From positions 1-30,924 of the forward strand of contig CAYUXI010000022.1 in the NCBI GenBank assembly GCA_964448855.1: a DNA stretch of 30,924 nucleotides. Reading direction: 5' to 3'. Of the stretch, positions 24,231 through 30,924 are shown piece by piece. The notes below the pieces were generated by a model that saw nothing but the letters and a program-made list of their open reading frames with translations, searched no databases and was not told where the DNA came from. Within the stretch, counting starts at the first letter, position 1. Every line of letters begins with the position of its first letter. Source of the stretch: QAMX01 sp964448855 (GTDB lineage Bacteria; Bacillota; Clostridia; Oscillospirales; QAMX01). The translations under genes and the position numbers were made by a program.

Positions 24231-26000
24231 TCAGACGCTCAGATCGTATTTCTCTGCCTGTGCGGTGAACATTTCAAAATAAAGCCCTTTGCGTTCCATC
24301 AGCTCCGAATGCGTTCCATTCTCGACAATTTGCCCATCGTCCAGCACCAGAATCTGATCCATTGCTTTCGTGCAGGACATCCGATGCGAAATCATGATGA
24401 CAACGCGATCCTGAATCGTCAACAGCTCATTGAAAATCTGATTTTCCATCAGCGGGTCAAGCGACGATGTCGGTTCATCGAATATGACAATGTTTTTGTC
24501 CGCATAAAACACCCTGGCCAGCAGGAGCCGCTGCCATTGTCCGTCGGACAAATCAACGCCGCGAGCATCGTACTTCGCATCCAGGTTGGTAGCAGCCGCA
24601 TCCGGCAACCCGTCCAAAAAATCACACACACCGCTTCTGCACAGTGCCCGCTCCAGCTGATCGTCGTCCTGCTGGTCAAAAGCGATGTTGTATTGGAGCG
24701 AAAACGGGTATTTTGTGAACTTTTGCGGGCAAACATCGATTTGCTCCAGCATCGATGCAATCGAGTACCGCTTTGCATCCACGTGATCAATCAAAATGCT
24801 TCCGCCGTACATCTCGTAGATGCCGCTGATGACTTTTGCAAATGTTGACTTTCCGGAGCCGTTTTTGCCAACGATGCAGACCTTTGTGCCCGGCGCAAAC
24901 TCGCAGCACAAATTTTTCAGCGTCGGAGCCTGGTTGGAGGCATAGGTGTATTCGAGATTTTGGATCTGGATACCCTCGGCACGCGGAAGCTGTTCGCCAT
25001 CGCGCTGGAACGGCGTTGCATTCATCAACTGGAAGTAGTCATCATAATAGCGGAAATTCCCAATCAGGCTTCCCGTGGTACTGAAGATATTGAAGACGGA
25101 GCGTTCAATCTGCTTCACAGAGGCCGTGGTCGCGGTGAATTCACCCATGGTGATGGCATTGCTCAGTCTTTTCAGCGCCAGAAATACATAGGAACCATAG
25201 TACGTGCAATTTTCAAAGATGAATTTTGCAAAGGAGTATGTGAGGTCATAGCAGGTCATTTTCCACACTTCGGAACGCATTTCCTGATACAGAGCTTTTC
25301 GTTTCAGGTTGATCGACTCCAGAGAGTCATACACCTTGATTTCCTCCATGAAATCCTTGTCTGTAATCATTTCCGAAAACGAGTCCAATTTCATGCTATA
25401 ATTGTTGATGACCTCATCGTATTTGTACTGTCTCTTTTTCTGCTTCAAGAGCAGGCCGTTGCGAATGACAGCGACAGCAACGACGATGATGAAAAAGAGA
25501 ACGCTCACCTGCCTTAAGATGTTCACATAGAGTACGACCGAGACAATGCTCAGGAGAATCTTCATCACCTGATGCGGGATGTCCACAATTTTGGGCAGTG
25601 CCTGCTTTTTGCACTTGAGGTACAATTCATACGTCTCTGAGGATTCCAGTGCATCGCCCCGGACAGAGGTGATTTTCGAAACCAGCTCTGCCTGATAGGC
25701 ATTGATCACCTTTTCTTTTTGGCGCCTCAGCAGGATGATGAACAGAAACTCGATATAATTGAGCAGAACTTCCCAAAATTCAAAGGTCAATGTCAGCAGG
25801 ATGATGGCAACCACCGTTGCGGTCAGATTGCTTTGTATGCCAGATGTCACGATGTTAATGAGTCGCTGATTGATCAGGACAGCCGGATAATATGCGACAC
25901 CGGACGAAAAGACGGCGGACAGGATGGTGAGGAAAACGAAAACCGGGTGTTCCTTCATCGTCCTCCAGATCAATGAGCATGCACGTTTCGTTCTATTCAT
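24231..26000 (-). CDS. ABC exporter half-transporter, second of pair
   Basis: A 589-residue fused permease-ATPase. Transmembrane region about 15-330, then the ATP-binding domain: Walker A VGKNGSGKST (377-386), Q-loop CPQ, signature LSDGQ (484-488) in place of LSGGQ, Walker B IVIFDEP (505-511) and His in MISHRMS. There is no C39 peptidase domain, so it exports but does not cleave. Its ATG overlaps the stop of the other exporter gene as ATGAATAG, a coupled-translation junction, so the two probably form a heterodimer. It is the last gene of the peptide operon and presumably exports the modified peptide. Base composition is intermediate between the AT-rich maturation genes and the GC-rich flanks. 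Confidence 0.9.
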   Translation of the reverse strand: MNRTKRACSLIWRTMKEHPVFVFLTILSAVFSSGVAYYPAVLINQRLINIVTSGIQSNLTATVVAIILLTLTFEFWEVLLNYIEFLFIILLRRQKEKVINAYQAELVSKITSVRGDALESSETYELYLKCKKQALPKIVDIPHQVMKILLSIVSVVLYVNILRQVSVLFFIIVVAVAVIRNGLLLKQKKRQYKYDEVINNYSMKLDSFSEMITDKDFMEEIKVYDSLESINLKRKALYQEMRSEVWKMTCYDLTYSFAKFIFENCTYYGSYVFLALKRLSNAITMGEFTATTASVKQIERSVFNIFSTTGSLIGNFRYYDDYFQLMNATPFQRDGEQLPRAEGIQIQNLEYTYASNQAPTLKNLCCEFAPGTKVCIVGKNGSGKSTFAKVISGIYEMYGGSILIDHVDAKRYSIASMLEQIDVCPQKFTKYPFSLQYNIAFDQQDDDQLERALCRSGVCDFLDGLPDAAATNLDAKYDARGVDLSDGQWQRLLLARVFYADKNIVIFDEPTSSLDPLMENQIFNELLTIQDRVVIMISHRMSCTKAMDQILVLDDGQIVENGTHSELMERKGLYFEMFTAQAEKYDLSV

Positions 26001-27825
26001 GTTGAATATCTTGATACCTCTCGGCCTGTGCAGTGTACAATTGATGATACAAGCCCTTGTTTTTCATCAACTGCTTATGCGAACCAATTTCGCTGATTTG
26101 ACCGTTTTCCATGGAAACGATTTTGTCACACAGTCTCGTACACGTCAAATTATGTGTGATGACAATCACGGTTCTGTCTTGATACCGATTGAAAATCAGA
26201 TCGATAAAATCGGTCTCTGATGATACATCGAGCGAACTGAGCGGTTCATCGAATACCAGAATCTCTCGATCGGCATAAAGCGCTCTGGCCAGCTTTACTT
26301 TCTGCTTTTCCCCGCCCGAGAGATCAACGGCATCCTCGAAAACCTCCTCCCGCAGCAGCACCTCATCGCTCCCGTGCGATTCCTGAATCTTCCGAATGCC
26401 CGTTGAATCGCAAACTGTATGATAAAGGTCTTCTTTTGGACGGTTCGCATCGGATATCGTAATGTTTTCCTTCAGGGACATGGGATAGATCACAGTTTCC
26501 TGAGCTGCCACACTGAACAGACGGAGGATATCGTTTTGATCCATCTGCGAATAGCGAATGCCGTTGATCCGGCATTCGCCGGATACAGGCGTATACAAGC
26601 CCATCAGCAGCTTGACCAAGGTCGTTTTCCCTGCGCCGTTTTTGCCGACAATGGCAACTTTTTCACCTTTTTTGATCTCCAAATTCACGTTGGACAGCTG
26701 GTATTGGTCAGAACCGCTATAGGCCTTGTACTGATAGGAGACATCCTTCAAAGTGATTTGTTTCATGCCTCCGCAGCTTGCTTCTGCCGGCGTTTTTTGG
26801 GGGTGAATAAAATCAAAAAACTCGTTCGACAGGAAATTGGACTCGTCTAAGCATCGCAGCTCGACCACGAAATTTCGGATGGATTGGCTGAATTCAGCGA
26901 TGCACGCAATCAGCATCACAGCGCCACCGTAGGTAATGCGTGAAAAAATAACCAGCAGATAAATGAGAACGTGGACGAACACCGTATAAAAATGAGAGAT
27001 GCAGGATAGCAGATCGACATATTTCCGTTGATGCCTGTCTTCCACGATGTGGGCTTCCACTTTGTCATTGTGTAAGGCCGTGTACTTTTCCAGAAGAGAG
27101 GACTTGATTTTTCTTCGTTTGATGTCGAAAATCGAATCCTTATTTCGGAACAGTGCATCGACCTTGTCCAGCCTCCGGTCAACCTTTGAAAGCCGATGAT
27201 ACGAATCGTTGCTCACTTGCTTGAGTTTGGATTCAATTTTGATGATGAAGGGCAAGACGAGGAAGCTGTACAGCAGCATGAATCCGATGATATAAATCGG
27301 GTTGACTTTGTTGATCACACAGGACAGGATCGCCGTCACGATGCTGAAAAAAGCCGAGAGAATATGGATGAAGACGAGTCCGGACGAAGAGACGGCATAA
27401 ATGGAGCTGGACATATGCAAAGAAAAAGCATCCATGTTGTCCGGATCTTCAATCTCCGTGAGACTTTTTTCCTTCCAGGCCCTCATCAGGTCTGTTTTGC
27501 ACGCTTCCTGGATATCCATTTCCGCCATCTGGGCAAAGGCTTCCAGAATGTACGCCAGGTTTTTCTGCAAAAAGTCGCAGACGAAAATCAAACAAATGCC
27601 GATGAGCATTTGCCCGATCCGATCCTTCTGCTGGGCAACAATGATATCTGTCACCTTGGCCGTCGCCGTTGCAAAGACGAGGGACACAACCGGAAAAATC
27701 AGCTCTGAAATGCCTCTGTAAACATACAATTTTCTGTTCACTGAAAGGATGTACCGATTCGCGAGTGTTATGCTTTTCCAGACTGTCTGATACCGGGATA
27801 GGCGATTCCTACGAGATTCTTTCAT
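25993..27825 (-). CDS. ABC exporter half-transporter, first of pair
   Basis: A 610-residue fused permease-ATPase. Transmembrane region about 30-325, then Walker A VGKNGAGKTT (about 393-402), signature LSGGEKQ (about 502), Walker B ILVFDEP (about 522-528) and His in VITHNL. Both the catalytic Glu and His are present. No peptidase domain. The ATG at 27825 overlaps the kinase-like gene by 17 bases; a GTG at 27837 in the same frame is the alternative, and the ribosome site is weak in either case, so translation is probably coupled. With the next gene it would make a heterodimeric peptide exporter. Confidence 0.9.
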   Translation of the reverse strand: MKESRRNRLSRYQTVWKSITLANRYILSVNRKLYVYRGISELIFPVVSLVFATATAKVTDIIVAQQKDRIGQMLIGICLIFVCDFLQKNLAYILEAFAQMAEMDIQEACKTDLMRAWKEKSLTEIEDPDNMDAFSLHMSSSIYAVSSSGLVFIHILSAFFSIVTAILSCVINKVNPIYIIGFMLLYSFLVLPFIIKIESKLKQVSNDSYHRLSKVDRRLDKVDALFRNKDSIFDIKRRKIKSSLLEKYTALHNDKVEAHIVEDRHQRKYVDLLSCISHFYTVFVHVLIYLLVIFSRITYGGAVMLIACIAEFSQSIRNFVVELRCLDESNFLSNEFFDFIHPQKTPAEASCGGMKQITLKDVSYQYKAYSGSDQYQLSNVNLEIKKGEKVAIVGKNGAGKTTLVKLLMGLYTPVSGECRINGIRYSQMDQNDILRLFSVAAQETVIYPMSLKENITISDANRPKEDLYHTVCDSTGIRKIQESHGSDEVLLREEVFEDAVDLSGGEKQKVKLARALYADREILVFDEPLSSLDVSSETDFIDLIFNRYQDRTVIVITHNLTCTRLCDKIVSMENGQISEIGSHKQLMKNKGLYHQLYTAQAERYQDIQHE

Positions 27826-28702
27826 GGATTTCACCACACAATTGAAGATTGAGAGATGCTGCCTTTTGGGAATAACACAAGATATACGATTTGACTTTAT
27901 CGCAAATTAGCTTTTCTTGTTCAAGAACAATATTGTTAATAGCCATTGAGTCAAATTTATGCGCAACAGTTGATGTCTTGATAAATGTCGAGACAGAACG
28001 CTGATCCATCAGTTTAATTTGTGAGCTTTCTGTTTTGGGTAATGCAGCTATAAAAAATAATGCGCCCAACTCAATTTTCTGTTCTTCTATGTTGCTGTAA
28101 TTTTTTTGCGTTTCAGAATTACGATTGATTAGGATTTTACTATTATCAACAGTCTTTTCGCGGCCGGTTACTCCAATTAATGTAGCAATAGAGGGGTCGA
28201 GTTTTGAAAATGTTGGACCGTTATATACATAGGGTATTTCGTTCAGCACATATACAGCAATCGCATCATCACTAACAAATTGGAAGTCATCGCTTTGACA
28301 TGTCACTAGGTAATTTATGATTGTTGATTTGCCGACACCACTTGGCGCTAAAAAGATCCCTGCTTTTCGACTTGCTTTTGACATCACGCAGGCTGCATGA
28401 AATAAAACCCCTCCCTTTTGAGAAACCGCTAAAACAAATGGAACCGTTGATATTGTCGACTTGATGCAAGCATCATCTTTTGCCAGGATATCAAGTTTGT
28501 GATTTGCATATCGATACATCACAACACCTGGCTGTGAGATTTCAAACCAATCTTCTCCAGAATAATTGACTGATGGGATATCAGCATCCGGATTTACAAT
28601 CACATCAACTTGCATATCAACAGTCGTTGGATCGGAGCACAAATTAAAGTAATCAAAATAGTAATTGCTTTCAAAGACAATTCCATATACTGTATACTTC
28701 AT
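27809..28702 (-). CDS. HPr kinase-like P-loop protein in a peptide operon
   Basis: A 297-residue protein whose middle resembles the C-terminal catalytic domain of HPr kinase/phosphorylase: FHAACV (101-106), P-loop APSGVGKST (119-127) and FVSDDAIAV (142-150) with the paired Asp. The N-terminal ~90 residues do not look like the HprK N domain, and there is no ptsH nearby. In lasso-peptide clusters, HprK-like kinases phosphorylate a C-terminal Ser of the precursor; the precursor here ends in Ser-Ser, so a similar role is plausible (inference). Its ATG follows the radical SAM stop directly (TAAATG), with AGGAG 9 bases upstream. Clearly AT-rich. Confidence 0.82.
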   Translation of the reverse strand: MKYTVYGIVFESNYYFDYFNLCSDPTTVDMQVDVIVNPDADIPSVNYSGEDWFEISQPGVVMYRYANHKLDILAKDDACIKSTISTVPFVLAVSQKGGVLFHAACVMSKASRKAGIFLAPSGVGKSTIINYLVTCQSDDFQFVSDDAIAVYVLNEIPYVYNGPTFSKLDPSIATLIGVTGREKTVDNSKILINRNSETQKNYSNIEEQKIELGALFFIAALPKTESSQIKLMDQRSVSTFIKTSTVAHKFDSMAINNIVLEQEKLICDKVKSYILCYSQKAASLNLQLCGEIHERIS

Positions 28703-30010
28703 TTAATTGCTCTCCTGAAAATCCACGTTATATGAGGCTTGCAATATGATAGACTCTTCTACGCATACATTTTTGTTACAATCAAATTGACCTCTTACGG
28801 CCTTGAGCGGACAAGCCGCTCCGTAACAAACCGGTAATTTTTCACAATTTTGACAAGTTTGGTTGTTGAACGAATGGTTCATACACCAAATCTTGTTACT
28901 TTCCTGCAATAGCGTAAAATGTGTGGAATCTTCGATATATCCGACAACGTTCTCTATTCCCCTGTAGTCCACTGTACATTTTCGAATGACTCCATGGCAA
29001 TCAATTGCAAAGGATTTTTCAAGTCCAGCATAACACGATCCCGAAAACGGGCATAACATTCCGTAAGTAATGTCAGTGCTTAGATGATTATCTTGACAAT
29101 AACGATTCAAGTCGGGCAAAGCATTCATGAAAAAGTTTTGATCGCATATGACAGACGAGGAAACACATCCACCCATATCCGCAATTGGATGAAAGTGGAT
29201 GGTGAGATAGTCGTTGGCAAATGTCTTGACATAATCAAGAAATTCAAATATTCGGCTGTAGATGGCTGGGTTGATATTAATCCTTAAGTTAATTTTAGAT
29301 GGACTGTTTGAAGCTAAGACAGTGCGGATATTTTCTATAATCTTTTCAAACGATGGTTCTCCGGATCGTGTCTTTCTGAACATGTCATGTTCAAATGAAT
29401 CAACCGTTATTTGATATTCATTCACACCGGCATTTTGCAATAACGAATGCACGCTCGGTTCCAATAAATAACCATTGGTGGTAACGCTCGACATAATATG
29501 CAAATCTGTAAATTCAGACCGAACGATATTCATGAACTCGACAATTTTGGATATAGACAATAGCGGTTCACCGCCAAACCATGATATAACAATAGTTTTG
29601 GTTGCCGTATCAACCAACGATTTCAGAAAACAAATGATTCCATCGAGAGTATGTTGCTCAATCTCACCCCCATCATTCTCCTCGTAGCAATAAACACACT
29701 GAAAGTTGCACATTTCATTTACGAATATCGTCAATCTGATTGTCGAATCGACATTGCGAAGTTTATAATTCTCGTATTGCTGTTTTAGTGTTTCGTATTC
29801 GTTCTCGTTTTCACGAACAAGAAACTCCCTAGAAAGAAGAGCTTCGAAAAGGTCGCTTTTCTCATCTATATTTCCATTTATAATACCTAATAGCTCTTTG
29901 CTTTCCAGAGAATTTGCGTGTTCAAAATATAATCCACCAGTTCGATAATTATATAGAACGATGCGATTGTTGTCTTTAGCAACCCGAACGAATCTGCTAA
30001 TCCGATACAT
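28703..30010 (-). CDS. Radical SAM/SPASM peptide maturase
   Basis: A 435-residue enzyme expected to use SAM and Fe-S clusters to cross-link or otherwise modify a peptide. Residues 1-90 are an N-terminal domain that could bind the leader (RRE-like, inference). The radical SAM cluster is CNFQCVYC (Cys about 101, 105, 108), followed by WFGGEP (about 143-148) and VTTNGYL. The C-terminal SPASM region carries many Cys, including IDCHGVIRKC and C-x2-C-x5-C-x4-C (TCQNCEKLPVCYGAAC), then DC-x4-C, enough for two auxiliary clusters. The ATG at 30010 has GAGGG 9 bases upstream; an in-frame TTG at 30019 is less likely. AT-rich, as are its neighbours in the operon. Confidence 0.92.
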   Translation of the reverse strand: MYRISRFVRVAKDNNRIVLYNYRTGGLYFEHANSLESKELLGIINGNIDEKSDLFEALLSREFLVRENENEYETLKQQYENYKLRNVDSTIRLTIFVNEMCNFQCVYCYEENDGGEIEQHTLDGIICFLKSLVDTATKTIVISWFGGEPLLSISKIVEFMNIVRSEFTDLHIMSSVTTNGYLLEPSVHSLLQNAGVNEYQITVDSFEHDMFRKTRSGEPSFEKIIENIRTVLASNSPSKINLRININPAIYSRIFEFLDYVKTFANDYLTIHFHPIADMGGCVSSSVICDQNFFMNALPDLNRYCQDNHLSTDITYGMLCPFSGSCYAGLEKSFAIDCHGVIRKCTVDYRGIENVVGYIEDSTHFTLLQESNKIWCMNHSFNNQTCQNCEKLPVCYGAACPLKAVRGQFDCNKNVCVEESIILQASYNVDFQESN

Positions 30011-30115
30011 ATTCCACAACCCTCTGCCGTTTTATTGATTCATACCTAACAGCTACTAACTACAGAAAAAACCTCTCCCAAACTAACTCTTCGTCAACTG
30101 ATAGATCAAACGCGT

Positions 30116-30134
30116 AAAAAAGGCAATAGCCTTT
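30116..30134 (-). terminator. Weak terminator between precursor and maturase genes
   Basis: A 6 bp stem AAAGGC/GCCTTT with a 4-base loop, followed by TTT on the minus strand, just 11 bases after the precursor stop. Weak enough to be leaky: most transcripts would end after the peptide gene and some would continue into the maturase genes. Confidence 0.55.
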
Positions 30135-30144
30135 AAAAGGAATA

Positions 30145-30336
30145 TTACGACGACAAATTACCACAAGTATTCCCGCTGTATTTGTGATTAGTACTTCCAT
30201 CGCAAGATGCTCCATGGTTTGTGCACCCTCTGTTAAGGCCATTGCAAGCAGATGATGAATTTGAGCATTGGGAATTATTTCCGCTCATTACAGAAAAATC
30301 CGTACCGTTCCCTACATCAAATAGTTGTGTAAACAT
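30145..30336 (-). CDS. Cys-rich RiPP precursor peptide with heptad Cys spacing
   Basis: A 63-residue peptide, first gene of the operon. Residues 1-23 (MFTQLFDVGNGTDFSVMSG then NNSQ) would be the leader. The rest is built from Asn, Ser, Gly, Thr and Cys, with Cys at 24, 31, 38 and 45 (every seventh residue) and 58. After nearly every Cys comes [S/N/T/D/G]-[N/G], and before it a small residue, so the core reads as degenerate heptads C-x-[NG]-x3-[AGS]. It ends Asn-Leu-Ser-Ser. AGGAGG five bases before the ATG and a consensus promoter show that it is a real gene. Radical SAM enzymes of this group often make thioether links at Cys; the modification here is unknown. I could not match it to a named precursor family. 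Confidence 0.85.
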   Translation of the reverse strand: MFTQLFDVGNGTDFSVMSGNNSQCSNSSSACNGLNRGCTNHGASCDGSTNHKYSGNTCGNLSS

Positions 30337-30377
30337 ATCTTTCCTCCTGATAGTAAATAATTGTTTTTGTTGTTTAT

Positions 30378-30395
30378 GATCATCTGTATCTGATC
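30378..30395. promoter_or_regulatory. Small dyad in the leader of the peptide operon
   Basis: GATCA and TGATC, 8 bases apart, lie in the untranslated leader between promoter and precursor start. Possible operator; weak evidence. Confidence 0.25.
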
Positions 30396-30442
30396 TTAAT
30401 AGGATTCAATTTTGCTTCTACCATATTTTGTTTACATTATTT

Positions 30443-30471
30443 AGTATAGCACTTGTGCGATATTTTGTCAA
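30443..30471 (-). promoter_or_regulatory. Promoter of the peptide operon
   Basis: TTGACA, 17 bp, TATACT with a TGC extended -10 on the minus strand. Leader of about 100 bases to the precursor ATG. Confidence 0.85.
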
Positions 30472-30641
30472 TCGAACGACTTTATTTTTGTGTAAAAGTG
30501 TCGGCATATACAGAAGAGTCTTTTGATATTGTACAGCTTTGTGCAGGATACACAAATTGTTTGCCAAACAAAGATATGAGAAGGCGGCCTGGTATTTTTT
30601 GCCGAAGGTCTTGTGCCATGCCGATGCGGCGGTGGGTGTAT

Positions 30642-30671
30642 CCGTTGCCTAAGGAGAACCGTAGGCAACGG
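30642..30671. repeat. Inverted repeat, 10 bp arms
   Basis: CCGTTGCCTA (30642-30651) and TAGGCAACGG (30662-30671), perfect, 10-base gap. No T run on either side, so it is not a terminator. Confidence 0.7.
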
Positions 30672-30749
30672 AGGAGCTTGCGTAGGGCACGGGCTTGTTT
30701 ACTGCCGCGTAAGTTATATTTCCCGCTGCGCCCGTAGCGGCTGACCATG

Positions 30750-30924
30750 GATATCCTCACAAGCCTCCTTTGTGCAAGAGGGACGAGGGATTGCTGTTCG
30801 ATGTGGGAGCAGCTGCGGGTGAAAGTGAGCACTCGGAAACAGTCTTCTCTCCCTCAGTCAGCTGCGCTGCCAGCTCCCTTTACACAAGGGAGCCTTTGGA
30901 TGCTGTCCGATGTTCGCCGCTACG
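30750..30924. repeat. Interspersed repeat cluster at the right edge
   Basis: Contains the GTGAGCAC...TCTCTCCCTCAG module and a CTCCCTTTACACAAGGGAG hairpin (about 30874-30892). The terminal ~30 bases (about 30894-30924) are the reverse complement of the CGGCAAACATCGGACAGCAA tract near 2231-2250. The element continues past the window. Confidence 0.75.

Larger units (their letters stand above)
30472..30924. other. Gene-free stretch, AT-rich then repeat-rich
   Basis: No credible gene: a minus-strand frame over 30482-30832 runs through repeat sequence and the operon's upstream region. Composition changes sharply from AT-rich to GC-rich near 30585. Beyond that are a perfect 10 bp inverted repeat and modules of the interspersed repeat family running to the window edge. 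Confidence 0.7.

Noticed and set aside
30060..30242. 60-codon minus-strand frame overlapping the precursor gene
   Set aside because: Out of frame with the precursor, no ribosome site, and it runs through the terminator hairpin.
30482..30832. 116-codon minus-strand frame at the right edge
   Set aside because: It runs from repeat elements across a composition break into the region upstream of the peptide promoter; no ribosome site or recognisable domain.
1..30924. tRNA, rRNA, transposase or phage genes
   Set aside because: None could be recognised on either strand; the repeat clusters carry no coding capacity for a transposase.

Overview
The window looks like a chromosomal segment of an anaerobic Gram-positive Firmicute, most likely a gut Clostridium of the Oscillospiraceae/Ruminococcaceae kind. 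The signs are strong AGGAGG-type ribosome sites, near-consensus TTGACA-17-TATAAT promoters, a T-box riboswitch, lipoproteins, a ferredoxin-type aldo/keto reductase, a C_GCAxxG_C_C protein and a radical-SAM peptide system. Most of the window is GC-rich; the stretch from about 27.8 to 30.6 kb is clearly AT-rich. No species assignment was possible without a search.

Layout. Positions 1-1652: archaeal-type aspartyl-tRNA synthetase with its own promoter and terminator. 1653-2375: no gene, filled with GC-rich interspersed hairpin repeats. 2376-8655 (minus strand): a lipoprotein whose outer domain is exactly duplicated, then, reading from promoter 7986, a probable operon of zinc-ribbon membrane protein, CxxC/CxxH protein, family 2 glycoside hydrolase and SAM methyltransferase; a second small lipoprotein lies beyond it. 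8725-12650 (plus): a Trp-specific T-box controlling a TrpB2-type tryptophan synthase beta chain, then a GH5 glycosidase with a CE4-like deacetylase. 12661-15448 (minus): aldo/keto reductase and MATE exporter. 15489-20487 (plus): HAD phosphatase, Eis-like acetyltransferase, sialidase-fold protein and a membrane-anchored RCC1-repeat protein. 20509-23680 (plus): oligoendopeptidase F, HD-domain protein and C_GCAxxG_C_C protein. 23681-24156: a second repeat cluster.

The most notable part is 24157-30471 (minus strand). A consensus promoter drives a 63-residue peptide gene whose Cys residues fall every seven positions (24, 31, 38, 45, then 58). A small leaky terminator follows, then a radical SAM/SPASM enzyme, an HPr-kinase-like ATP-binding protein and two ABC exporter half-transporters, with tight junctions and a terminator at the end. 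This is the architecture of a ribosomally made, post-translationally modified peptide (RiPP) system. Pairing a radical SAM maturase with an HprK-like kinase and a heptad-spaced Cys precursor is not one I can match to a named class. The operon is AT-richer than its surroundings and has partly similar repeats in the same orientation on both sides, which suggests acquisition as a unit.

Many of the carbohydrate-active proteins (GH2, GH5, CE4-like, sialidase-like) lack signal peptides, so they probably act on imported oligosaccharides in the cytoplasm.
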